From assembly GCA_016916535.1 (NCBI GenBank), contig CP070276.1, forward strand, positions 2,294,001-2,358,000: a stretch of DNA of 64,000 bases. Direction: 5' to 3'. Positions 7,074 to 14,599 of the stretch are shown in pieces. The DNA comes from Dysgonomonadaceae bacterium zrk40. Its GTDB lineage: Bacteria; Bacteroidota; Bacteroidia; Bacteroidales; Dysgonomonadaceae. The translations under genes were made by a program, and so were the position numbers. The notes below the pieces were generated by a model. It saw only the letters and a program-made list of their open reading frames with translations. It made no database searches and was not told where the DNA came from. The stretch's first letter is position 1; each line of letters begins with the position of its first letter.

Positions 7074-10052
7074 TTACTGTTGGTTTGTGATGGGTGAATC
7101 GGTCCGCAGGGCCTGGTAGATCTCTTCCTGTACCCGTTCGCGAATGCTCAGCGTAGAGAAACGGTTGGGCGCGCGCGAAGGGTTGACACGGTTGGAGAGA
7201 AAGATGTAGATCATGTTGTTCACCGGGTCTATCCAGAAACTGGTGCCGGTGAAGCCGGTGTGTCCATATACCTCCACAGGCGTGGCGGGACTGGTAGGGC
7301 TTAGCTTACTGTTGCCCGGGTCGGGCTTGTCGAAGCCCAGGCCGCGCCGGCTGATGCTGCTCTTCATGGTGGTGAAGAGCCTGACAGTCTCAGGGCTGAG
7401 CAGCTGCTCACCTCCGTAACTTCCGCCATTCAACAACATCTGACTCAGTTTGACCAGGTCGTTGCTGTTGGAAAAGAGGCCGGCATTCCCGGAGATACCG
7501 CCGAAGAGGGCAGCTCCCTCATCATGTACATATCCGCGCAGGTGCTGTCGCCGGAAGAAGGGGTCATCTTCGGTGGGGGCGATCAGTTCCTCCGGGTGTT
7601 GCTCCAGGGGGCGAAAGGTGATGTTGTTGGCTCCCAGCTTACGGTAGAAGTTATCCTTCACATAGCTGTCGAGGTTGTTTCCGGTGGCGGCTTCCACCGC
7701 TTCCTTGAGCAGCATGAAGTTGAGACAGCTGTAGAGATAGCGTCCCTTTCGCCGCAGGGGCGACTGAATGATGTCGCGCAGCAGTGCATCGTGCATCTTG
7801 TTGCTGGCATACAGTTTTTTGGCTACGGGCATGTGAAATCGTTCCGACTGTTTGCGGGAGATCAAATCGGGCAGGAAGGAGTAGTCGGTGCGCGCCCAGA
7901 CACCGGCATAGCGGACATGGTAGCGTGACGACTTGCGGCCGAACAGGGTGCCTTCGTAGCTTTTCGCGTCGATCGCACTGGTGTAGTAAGGGATAAAAGA
8001 GGTGATGCCCGATTCGTGAAAGAGCAGCGAGCGGATGGTGGCAGATGCTTTGTCACTCCCCCGTGTCTCTTTTACAAACTTGCTGATGGGATCCTGCAGC
8101 CGCATTTTTTTCTCATCGAACAGTTTCATCACCGCCGGCAGTGTGGCGGCTGCCTTGGTGACTGATGCCAAGTCATAGATTGTCTGAGCGGTTACCTCTT
8201 CATCCGATCCATAGTCGAGTGTGCCAAACGATCTTTCATAGATTACCACTCCATCTTTTGCCACCAGGATCTGACATCCGGGGTAGGCCCGCTGGCGGAT
8301 GCCCTCCAGGGCGATCTGTTCAATCCCTTCCAGCTTTTCAGAGTTGATTCCCACCTCCTCCGGCAGCGAATAGCCGAGTCGTATCTTTTCCGTCTGAAGA
8401 CCTGCTCCTTCGGGGTAGTTGCCGGCGGCTACAGGTAGTCGCCCCGAGAGGGCGATGCCGCCGAAGAGTGCCTGTGCGGCACTGAACTGTGCAGCCTCCG
8501 AAGCGTCGTATGCCAGCAGTAGCACGGAAGCCTCTTGTGCCGTTTTACTGAAACGATGCAGTTGTGACGGAGGGGTGAAGAGTACCACCACGCTTTTCTT
8601 CGATTTTGCCAATTGTTGCAGATGAACGGAGTCGTCAATTTTGTCTTTGTGCAGTGAGATGATGACCAGATCGAATGCATCCAGTTTTTCAAGCAGGGCA
8701 CCGATCGATGAGGAGGATGGTGTGAAGGTGGTCACCTTCCCATACTTGTTGAGGTACTGTTGAAAGGGGTTGTCATCGGGGGCATCTACGGCAACCGATG
8801 CAATCTTCAGCCGCTCCAGCTTTTTGAATGGTATCAGCTCAGTTTCATTCTTCAACAGGGTGATTGCTTTGTCGTAGATCTTACGTTGCATCCATACTGC
8901 ACCAGGGTTGTTCACTCTGTTGTGAACTTTTGAATGGTCTATGGGAACGATTGTGTCGAGGCCGACGATGTATTTGTAGGCAAGGATTCTTCTTACCTTC
9001 TCTTCCAGTAGCGAGTCGGGGAGTACACCCTCTTCAACCGCTTTCCTGACAGAAAGGAAAGCTTTTGAGAGGTTTGCCTCTCCCAACAGGATGTCGTTGC
9101 CGGCCAATAGTGCCTTCACGCTGGCATCGGGCTGATCAGATACTCCCTTCATGGCCATTGCATCGGTGAAGGTGAGCCCTTTGAATCCCATCTTTTCACG
9201 CAGCAAAGCTGTGACGATCTCCGGCGAGAGCGACGCCGGCAACCCCTTCGTGTTGAGAGCAGGTACATTCAGGTGGCCCATCATGATGCCGGAAAGGCCG
9301 GCATTGATGTATTCCCGAAACGGATAAAGCTCCACTGAATCGAGCCGCAGGGTGTCATGGGTAATCAGCGGCAGCGTGTGATGTGAATCATCGGAGGTGT
9401 CGCCGTGGCCGGGGAAGTGTTTGGCCACCGCAATCACACCCTTCTCTTCCATTCCGCTGGCAAAGGCGATCGCCTGGCGGGCCACCTTTTGGGGATTCTC
9501 TCCGTATGAGCGGTTCCCGATAATGGGGTTGGCGGGGTTGGTATGCACATCGACAGAGGGTGCGAAGTTGACATGGATACCCATTTCGCGGCACTGCCGT
9601 GCCACCTCGTTGCCGTAGTGTCGTATTGTCTCCTCGTCCTGTATGGCACCAATCACCTGGTTGCGCGGATATCTGGGTGCATCGGTCAGTCGCATGGCAA
9701 GGCCCCACTCTCCGTCGAGCGCGATGAGCAACGGTATGGGTGAGAGGTTCTGTGCATAGTTGGTCACGTCGGCCTGGTTGCTCAGCTTGCTCTTTGAGAA
9801 GAGCAGGCCCCCTATTTTCTGCTCTGCAATGTATCCCGCGATGCGCTTTTTCCAACCGCTGCCGGTCTCAACGATTGGCATGAAGAGCTGTCCTATCTTC
9901 TGATCTGTGGTGAGTTGTGTGTAGATGGAATCTACCCAGCGGTTCATCTTCTCTTTGTCTGCTTGTTCATAGAGCGTGACGGGCACCTGTGCCTGTACCC
10001 CACCTGAAAAGAGGATTGCACCCAGGGTAAAAAGCATTACACATTTTCGCAT
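7074..10052 (-). CDS. GH3 beta-N-acetylhexosaminidase (NagZ-like) fused to serine hydrolase
   Basis: A 992-residue exported two-domain protein (signal peptide about 1-21, ending GVQA). The N-terminal half is GH3 of the NagZ type, with AVAKHFPGHGDTSDDSHHTL near residue 205-225, including the DSHH loop whose His/Asp act as acid-base in NagZ. It is expected to release GlcNAc from muropeptides. A GH3-type C-terminal domain follows. From about 590 there is a class C beta-lactamase/DD-peptidase-like domain with the SxxK motif SVTK near 629 and an HTG triad near 931. The second motif, usually YxN (YSN or YSD), reads YSC near 772. The fusion suggests periplasmic peptidoglycan turnover and is common in Bacteroidota. 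Confidence 0.9.
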   Translation of the reverse strand: MRKCVMLFTLGAILFSGGVQAQVPVTLYEQADKEKMNRWVDSIYTQLTTDQKIGQLFMPIVETGSGWKKRIAGYIAEQKIGGLLFSKSKLSNQADVTNYAQNLSPIPLLIALDGEWGLAMRLTDAPRYPRNQVIGAIQDEETIRHYGNEVARQCREMGIHVNFAPSVDVHTNPANPIIGNRSYGENPQKVARQAIAFASGMEEKGVIAVAKHFPGHGDTSDDSHHTLPLITHDTLRLDSVELYPFREYINAGLSGIMMGHLNVPALNTKGLPASLSPEIVTALLREKMGFKGLTFTDAMAMKGVSDQPDASVKALLAGNDILLGEANLSKAFLSVRKAVEEGVLPDSLLEEKVRRILAYKYIVGLDTIVPIDHSKVHNRVNNPGAVWMQRKIYDKAITLLKNETELIPFKKLERLKIASVAVDAPDDNPFQQYLNKYGKVTTFTPSSSSIGALLEKLDAFDLVIISLHKDKIDDSVHLQQLAKSKKSVVVLFTPPSQLHRFSKTAQEASVLLLAYDASEAAQFSAAQALFGGIALSGRLPVAAGNYPEGAGLQTEKIRLGYSLPEEVGINSEKLEGIEQIALEGIRQRAYPGCQILVAKDGVVIYERSFGTLDYGSDEEVTAQTIYDLASVTKAAATLPAVMKLFDEKKMRLQDPISKFVKETRGSDKASATIRSLLFHESGITSFIPYYTSAIDAKSYEGTLFGRKSSRYHVRYAGVWARTDYSFLPDLISRKQSERFHMPVAKKLYASNKMHDALLRDIIQSPLRRKGRYLYSCLNFMLLKEAVEAATGNNLDSYVKDNFYRKLGANNITFRPLEQHPEELIAPTEDDPFFRRQHLRGYVHDEGAALFGGISGNAGLFSNSNDLVKLSQMLLNGGSYGGEQLLSPETVRLFTTMKSSISRRGLGFDKPDPGNSKLSPTSPATPVEVYGHTGFTGTSFWIDPVNNMIYIFLSNRVNPSRAPNRFSTLSIRERVQEEIYQALRTDSPITNQQ

Positions 10053-10076
10053 TGTCTCGTGAAGGTCTGTTCGTTT

Positions 10077-10904
10077 TTATTTCTTTATTTTCTCCATCGT
10101 CACGTTGATTCGTCCCACATAGACTCCTCTGCCGGCAGTCTGGTAGATTAGCACCTCACGGTTGTCCATGTTCTTACGGACATCGGGTTCTTCCATGTAG
10201 GTGTGACTGTGCCCGCCGATGATGATGTCGATGTTTCGGGAAGCCTCTGCCAGCCTCGTGTCGTGTTGGTATCCAAGGTGAGAGAGAGCCACCACCAAGT
10301 CGCACCCGTATTGTGTGCGCAACCGGTAGGCGAGCATGTTGGAGGTGGTCACCGGGTCGAGATACTCCATGCCCTCGTAGTTGGCCGAGGAGACAAGCCC
10401 CTTAGGCTGGATGTTGATTCCCATCACTCCGATTTTCACGCCTCCTCTTTTCAGGATGAGGTAGGGCTTGATCTTTCCTGCGAGGGGTGTCTTGCTGAAA
10501 TCGTAATTGCTCGAAACGATGGGGAAGTGGGCAGCTTTCACCACCTCCTCCAACACCTCCAGTCCATAGTCGAACTCATGGTTGCCAAGGGTCACAGCAT
10601 CGTATCCCATCAGGTTCATCGCCTTCACTTCTGCCTCTCCCTTGAATAGGTTGAAGTATGGAGTGCCTTGCAGGAAATCACCTGCATCGAAGAGTAACAG
10701 GTTTTCATGCTCAGCGCGCATTTGTTCAATGTAGTTGATGCGCCGCTCCACACCTCCCTTGTCGGGAGCATGGCGGTCACCCGCGGGCAGCGGTTCGATG
10801 CGGCTGTGGGTGTCGTTGGTATGTATGATCACTAGCTGTTTCTGGGCAGAGGCCGTGACGAGGATCGTCAGCAACAGCAGCAGGGTGAGAGTCGTTTTTT
10901 TCAT
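10077..10904 (-). CDS. UshA-type metallophosphatase domain protein (5'-nucleotidase N-terminal half)
   Basis: A 275-residue exported calcineurin-like phosphoesterase: signal peptide MKKTTLTLLLLLTILVTASA, then HTNDTHSRIEPLP, FDAGDFLQGTPY, TLGNHEFDYG, VVALSHLG and IIGGHSHTY, which together supply the two-metal site of UshA 5'-nucleotidases. It lacks the substrate-binding C-terminal domain; that is encoded by the gene directly upstream on the same strand, so the usual single protein is split in two. I chose ATG 10904. A GTG at 10913 would overlap the upstream stop (GTGA) and is the alternative. Likely role: periplasmic nucleotide salvage. Confidence 0.88.
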   Translation of the reverse strand: MKKTTLTLLLLLTILVTASAQKQLVIIHTNDTHSRIEPLPAGDRHAPDKGGVERRINYIEQMRAEHENLLLFDAGDFLQGTPYFNLFKGEAEVKAMNLMGYDAVTLGNHEFDYGLEVLEEVVKAAHFPIVSSNYDFSKTPLAGKIKPYLILKRGGVKIGVMGINIQPKGLVSSANYEGMEYLDPVTTSNMLAYRLRTQYGCDLVVALSHLGYQHDTRLAEASRNIDIIIGGHSHTYMEEPDVRKNMDNREVLIYQTAGRGVYVGRINVTMEKIKK

Positions 10905-10909
10905 CTTGT

Positions 10910-11668
10910 TCACTCTTGATTGGTTATGGTTATTCGTCCGTCGAGGGTTGAGCGGATTGGGTTGCCCCGGCGGCTCTCCTCTTTTACATGGTCAATCATC
11001 ACGTCTCGCAGGGTGACACCGGTGTTGTGTTGCCTGATGGCATTGCGCATGGCGCTCATGTTGTCGTTCCCCTCTGCCAGATAGTCGAGCGTGACCACCC
11101 GATATATCTGTTCTGCATTGATTGCTTTCCCGTCGAGGGTTACCTCTTTGACACTGCGGTTATCGATGACCAATCGCACGTTGGAAGAGATGCCTGCACC
11201 GCCTATGCGCGCATAGGCGTTGAAGAGCTCTATCAGGTCGCTCCCTTTAATCTCAAGAAAGGTGATGGCGTTGTCGAAAGAGTAGATCTCGTAGAGGTTG
11301 CCTACCGTGATCTCACCTTTGGGCATCGACGCTCGGTGCCCGTGTACATTCATCATCGCCACATCGGCTCCTTCCTCCAGCTGCTCATCGCCATATGCTT
11401 TCATTACATCGGAGGTAAAGTTGGTCAGCAAGCTCTCCGGTCGCCCATACATCATCGCCTGCTCGGAGGTGGCAATCACCTCGTTCATCTTTTCGTCCAG
11501 CTCACTCTTGTAGGAGTATACCAGGGCATGCATGGCTGCATGTTGTGGGGAGTCAAAGCTGTTGTTCATCTCGGTGATGGAGCCGCTCATCTCTGCAATA
11601 TGGTATTGCGGTTTGCAGGATAGAAGGATCAATGCCGTAAGGAGGATCCCGAATGTTTTCATTTTCAT
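10910..11668 (-). CDS. 5'-nucleotidase C-terminal domain lipoprotein
   Basis: About 252 residues. A short signal peptide ends in the lipobox LLSC, so the mature protein is a lipoprotein. The body matches the UshA C-terminal domain: TNFTSDVMKAYG, MNVHGHRASMPKGEITVGNLYEIYSFDN, LTYLEI-like FLEIKG, and YRVVTLDYLAEGNDNMSAM. This domain binds the nucleoside and is partnered by the metallophosphatase just downstream. An upstream ATG at 11725 would lie in the promoter (TATTTTTG box at 11723-11730), so ATG 11668 (MKMKTFG) is preferred; 11662 is also possible. First gene of the minus-strand run ending with aroB. Confidence 0.85.
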   Translation of the reverse strand: MKMKTFGILLTALILLSCKPQYHIAEMSGSITEMNNSFDSPQHAAMHALVYSYKSELDEKMNEVIATSEQAMMYGRPESLLTNFTSDVMKAYGDEQLEEGADVAMMNVHGHRASMPKGEITVGNLYEIYSFDNAITFLEIKGSDLIELFNAYARIGGAGISSNVRLVIDNRSVKEVTLDGKAINAEQIYRVVTLDYLAEGNDNMSAMRNAIRQHNTGVTLRDVMIDHVKEESRRGNPIRSTLDGRITITNQE

Positions 11669-11722
11669 GTTGTTGAATCTCATTGTTGGGTTGGGGTGTG
11701 TCGAAACAATTGTTACGCAGCT

Positions 11723-11754
11723 CAAAAATAGGGTTTTTTCCTCAGTGCATCAAG
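11723..11754 (-). promoter_or_regulatory. Bacteroidota-type promoter for nucleotidase-NagZ-aroB run
   Basis: On the minus strand: CTTG, 20 bases, then TATTTTTG. This fits the TTTG-N19-21-TAnnTTTG consensus except for one base of the -33 box. The predicted transcript starts about 50 bases before ATG 11668. Confidence 0.6.
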
Positions 11755-11813
11755 AACTGCACAAAAAATGTGGATTAATTGGTTATTTGTATGGTGGTTT
11801 CATTTGGATTTAC

Positions 11814-11821
11814 TACCTTTG
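11814..11821 (+). promoter_or_regulatory. -7 box of rplS promoter
   Basis: TACCTTTG matches TAnnTTTG exactly, 86 bases before rplS. The only TTTG upstream at a workable distance (11786-11789) is 24 bases away, slightly long. The leader contains no obvious hairpin. Confidence 0.5.
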
Positions 11822-11907
11822 CATCCGCTTTGCGTAATCTCTGTCGGTCAACATGCCGTTACATTGCGTTCACACAGGTTAATTATTAACATAAAGCTTA
11901 TTATAGG

Positions 11908-12258
11908 ATGGACTTACTTAAAGTAGCGGAAGCCTCTTTTGCCAAAGAAAAGAAGGAATTCCCCAATTTCAGGAGCGGTGACACCATCACGGTGGCCTAT
12001 CGCATTGCCGAAGGTAACAAAGAGCGTATCCAGCTCTACCGCGGTGTGGTGATTAAAATCTCCGGTCATGGTGATGCAAAACGCTTCACTGTACGCAAAA
12101 TGTCGGATAACATTGGCGTGGAGCGTATCTTCCCGATGAACTCACCCTTCATCGAAGAGATCACTCTTAACAGCCAGGGTAAGGTACGCAGAACCAAACT
12201 TTATTATCTGCGCAAACTGCGTGGCAAGGCTGCCCGCATCAAGAAAAAATTGTATTGA
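11908..12258 (+). CDS. rplS: 50S ribosomal protein L19
   Basis: A 116-residue basic protein of the large subunit that lies at the 30S-50S interface. MDLLKVAEASFAKEKKEFPNF, FRSGDTITVAYRIAEGNKERIQ, YRGVVIKISGHG, TVRKMSDNIGVERIFPMNSP and RRTKLYYLRKLRGKAARIKK cover the full family pattern. Length is normal. It stands alone, with its own -7 box upstream and a strong terminator 27 bases after the stop, so it is probably monocistronic. Confidence 0.97.
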   Translation: MDLLKVAEASFAKEKKEFPNFRSGDTITVAYRIAEGNKERIQLYRGVVIKISGHGDAKRFTVRKMSDNIGVERIFPMNSPFIEEITLNSQGKVRRTKLYYLRKLRGKAARIKKKLY

Positions 12259-12284
12259 TCATCTTCAGTATGAGAGATATTGTG

Positions 12285-12313
12285 ACGCTCCGGATGATTC
12301 CGGAGCGTTTTTT
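12285..12313 (+). terminator. Rho-independent terminator after rplS
   Basis: Perfect 10-bp stem ACGCTCCGGA/TCCGGAGCGT with a TGAT loop, followed by six T. Confidence 0.93.
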
Positions 12314-12375
12314 CTATACAGACCACCGGAATTTGCTACATTTGTAGCTGTAAGTGACTAACGTTAAGCGAAGAG

Positions 12376-13098
12376 ATGTTGCACAAGACCCAGGGCATTG
12401 TACTGTCGACCATTCCCTACAGTGACACCTATTCCATCACGCAGCTCTTCACGCGTGATTTTGGGAGGGTCTCTTACTTGTTGCCACGATCGAAGGGTAG
12501 AAAATCGAAGATCAATATATCACTTTTTGCTCCACTGACATTGCTTTGGTTGGAGGTTGAGCACAAGCCATTACGCGACCTGCAGCGTATCAGGGACGCA
12601 ACGCGTCAGTTTCCCCTCTATGAGATCAACAGCCAGATGGCAAAGATCTCTCTGACTTTCTTCCTGTCGGAACTACTCACCCGGCTGCTGCATGAGTCGG
12701 ATCACAACGAATTGCTTTTCGACTATCTGAAGAATTCGTTGGAGACACTGGAGGCGACAGAAAAGGGGGTTGCCAATTTTCACCTCGCTTTTATGTTGGG
12801 ACTGACTCGCTTCATGGGTATCAGCCCCAACATGGAGGGTGCGGGGAACAACCGCTTTTTTGATCTGATGAATGGGGAGTTTACCAGTTACGCACCGCTG
12901 CACAGCCATTACCTGAACAGAGAACAGAGTGCTTATCTTCAACTGCTGAAACGGATGCACTACGGCAACATGCATCTCTTCCACCTGTCTCGCAGCCAGC
13001 GCAACAAGATTGTGGACTCTCTGCTGGAGTATTACCGGCTGCACACATACGACTTTCCCCCACTCAAATCACTCGACGTCTTGCGGGAGCTGGGTTAA
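12376..13098 (+). CDS. recO: DNA repair protein RecO
   Basis: A 240-residue recombination mediator that loads RecA onto SSB-coated single strands in the RecFOR pathway. The N-terminal OB-fold starts MLHKTQGIVLSTIPYSDTYS and continues TRDFGRVSYLLPRSKGRKSK. The C-terminal helical part includes NFHLAFMLGLTRFMGISPN; the zinc-finger cysteines of some RecO proteins are absent, as is usual in this phylum. A TACATTTG box at 12337-12344 lies 31 bases upstream. The last 4 bases overlap the convergent thiamine pyrophosphokinase gene. Confidence 0.93.
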   Translation: MLHKTQGIVLSTIPYSDTYSITQLFTRDFGRVSYLLPRSKGRKSKINISLFAPLTLLWLEVEHKPLRDLQRIRDATRQFPLYEINSQMAKISLTFFLSELLTRLLHESDHNELLFDYLKNSLETLEATEKGVANFHLAFMLGLTRFMGISPNMEGAGNNRFFDLMNGEFTSYAPLHSHYLNREQSAYLQLLKRMHYGNMHLFHLSRSQRNKIVDSLLEYYRLHTYDFPPLKSLDVLRELG

Positions 13099-13718
13099 TA
13101 AGCCTGAAAAACGATCATTCTTCCTTCAGTTTCAATCCTGAAATTGTCGCCGGTTGACTCGTTGAGTGAGCCCTGCCACCAGTTGGTAAGCACCCTCTGT
13201 TGAAGTGGATACTTCAATCCGCTGGTAGTCAGAGGCACAGTATCGATGGCGAATATCGATACCTGTTCTCCCCTGAAACTTTGAAAGGTGGTGCTGCCCG
13301 CTATGGGAGTGAAGAGACCCCAGTTGGTGACCATCACAACCTGTGCCAATTGGCAGTACTCCGCAAGCAGGGAGATGTTGCCCAAGGTGTGGTCTTCCCG
13401 TCTACCGGTGCCTCCCACAATGACAATCTCCTTGCGACCCTCTGCAACGCAGTATTGCACCGACTTGGTAAGGTCGTTGGTCTCCTGATCGGCACTGGGA
13501 TGGATGATTGCGGCGAAGCGCTCCCTGTTCTCCTGTGAGATGGAGTCGCAGTCGCCCACAATCGCATCGGGAACGCCCCCTCGTGCGATAAAGTCGTTGG
13601 CTGCACCATCAGTGCAAACGATAAAGGAAGCCTCCCGGATCAGGGAGAGCGGCATGGCATGTTCCGGGTAGCGACCGTTGGCGATGATCAGGGCGGAAGT
13701 CGATCGTGAAACGTTCAT
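13095..13718 (-). CDS. thiN: Thiamine pyrophosphokinase
   Basis: A 207-residue cytosolic enzyme that makes thiamine diphosphate from thiamine and ATP. Seen: ALIIANGRYPEHAMPL, the substrate loop FIVCTDGAANDFIARG, PDAIVGDCDSIS, and DQETNDLTKSVQYC followed by VGGTGRREDHTLGN, all diagnostic. It would complete the salvage begun by the thiamine uptake unit (TonB receptor and PnuC-type transporter at 38-41 kb) and supply the cofactor for the E1 enzyme at 21-23 kb, though it is not linked to either. Confidence 0.93.
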   Translation of the reverse strand: MNVSRSTSALIIANGRYPEHAMPLSLIREASFIVCTDGAANDFIARGGVPDAIVGDCDSISQENRERFAAIIHPSADQETNDLTKSVQYCVAEGRKEIVIVGGTGRREDHTLGNISLLAEYCQLAQVVMVTNWGLFTPIAGSTTFQSFRGEQVSIFAIDTVPLTTSGLKYPLQQRVLTNWWQGSLNESTGDNFRIETEGRMIVFQAY

Positions 13719-13799
13719 CGAGATTTGTTTTAGTACAAAGATACTAAAGATGCGGCAACCGCCCTGCGATCACATCTCCAAATTTTGTGCTTCAGTTGT

Positions 13800-14525
13800 T
13801 CAATGTGGCAGCTGCTCTTCGAGTATCACTGCCTTGGGGAAGAGGATGTTGTTCTCCAGGTGGATGTGCCGGTGCAGGTCCTCCTCGAATTCCTCCAGCA
13901 TGCTGAAGGTGACGCGGTAGGTGCTGCAGGCATCCTCTGGGGGGGTGTAGTGATCGGTCAGCGCACTGATGGTGCGAAACCGTTCACCCTCCGCATCATG
14001 CTCCTTTTCCATCTCAGCGATGTATGCGGCAGCTGAGCCGATCACGCTCTTCGGCTTGTTGCCGCCGCTGAGTTGAGCCTTGACCACTCCCCGGATGTAT
14101 GGAAAGAGCATCAGCTCCTCTTTTTTCAGGTGCGCCGACAGGTCCCCCGCCGACTGCAGAAAGAGCCGTTCCACCTCCATCAGATCGGGATGGTTCATTC
14201 CATGTACCTCCACAATCTTGCGCAGGAAGGGGGTAATCTCGCTGATCTTTTGCGTCACGTAGCGATGGTGCGTCTTCTCGATGTAATCGGCCAGCAGGTC
14301 ATGCGGGAAGGTGTTGAAGTCGATGCCGCCGTTATTTTTCTCTGCCATGGCCTCCTTCAGTTCCCGGATCAGTTGATCCGGACCACTCTCCTTCTTGCCG
14401 GCAGCCCTTTCGATGGTGCGGTTGCCGTTGCAGCAGAAGTCGATGCCATGCTTCTTGAACACCGCGGCAGCCTTGTAGTTCTCCGCCACAATTTGTCCGA
14501 TATTGCTGTTTTTGTTGATTTCCAT
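13800..14525 (-). CDS. ric: Iron-sulfur cluster repair di-iron protein (Ric/YtfE/ScdA)
   Basis: A 241-residue protein that repairs FeS clusters damaged by nitric oxide or oxidants. The N-terminal ScdA-type domain has IGQIVAENYKAAAVFKKHGIDFCCNG, with the paired Cys and Gly. The hemerythrin-like C-terminal domain carries the His/Glu set that binds two irons: TFPHDLLADYIEKTHHRYV, EVHGMNHPDL, SAHLKKEELMLFPYI, EKEHDAEGERF and HRHIHLENNILFPKA. It is the last gene of the NO-defence cassette, 74 bases after norB, separated from it by a GC-rich hairpin. Confidence 0.93.
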   Translation of the reverse strand: MEINKNSNIGQIVAENYKAAAVFKKHGIDFCCNGNRTIERAAGKKESGPDQLIRELKEAMAEKNNGGIDFNTFPHDLLADYIEKTHHRYVTQKISEITPFLRKIVEVHGMNHPDLMEVERLFLQSAGDLSAHLKKEELMLFPYIRGVVKAQLSGGNKPKSVIGSAAAYIAEMEKEHDAEGERFRTISALTDHYTPPEDACSTYRVTFSMLEEFEEDLHRHIHLENNILFPKAVILEEQLPH

Positions 14526-14540
14526 AAGCTTGCTATTTGT

Positions 14541-14591
14541 GGGAGGTGTTACCCGGGAACCGTTGCTGGCTCCCGGGAACGTTCTCCTCCC
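14541..14591 (-). other. Intercistronic hairpin between norB and ric
   Basis: GGGAGG at 14541 pairs with CCTCCC at 14586; within it lie two copies of CCCGGGAAC (14552 and 14572). No T run follows, so it looks like an RNA-processing or stability element, not a terminator. Confidence 0.45.
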
Positions 14592-14599
14592 GGTGAATG

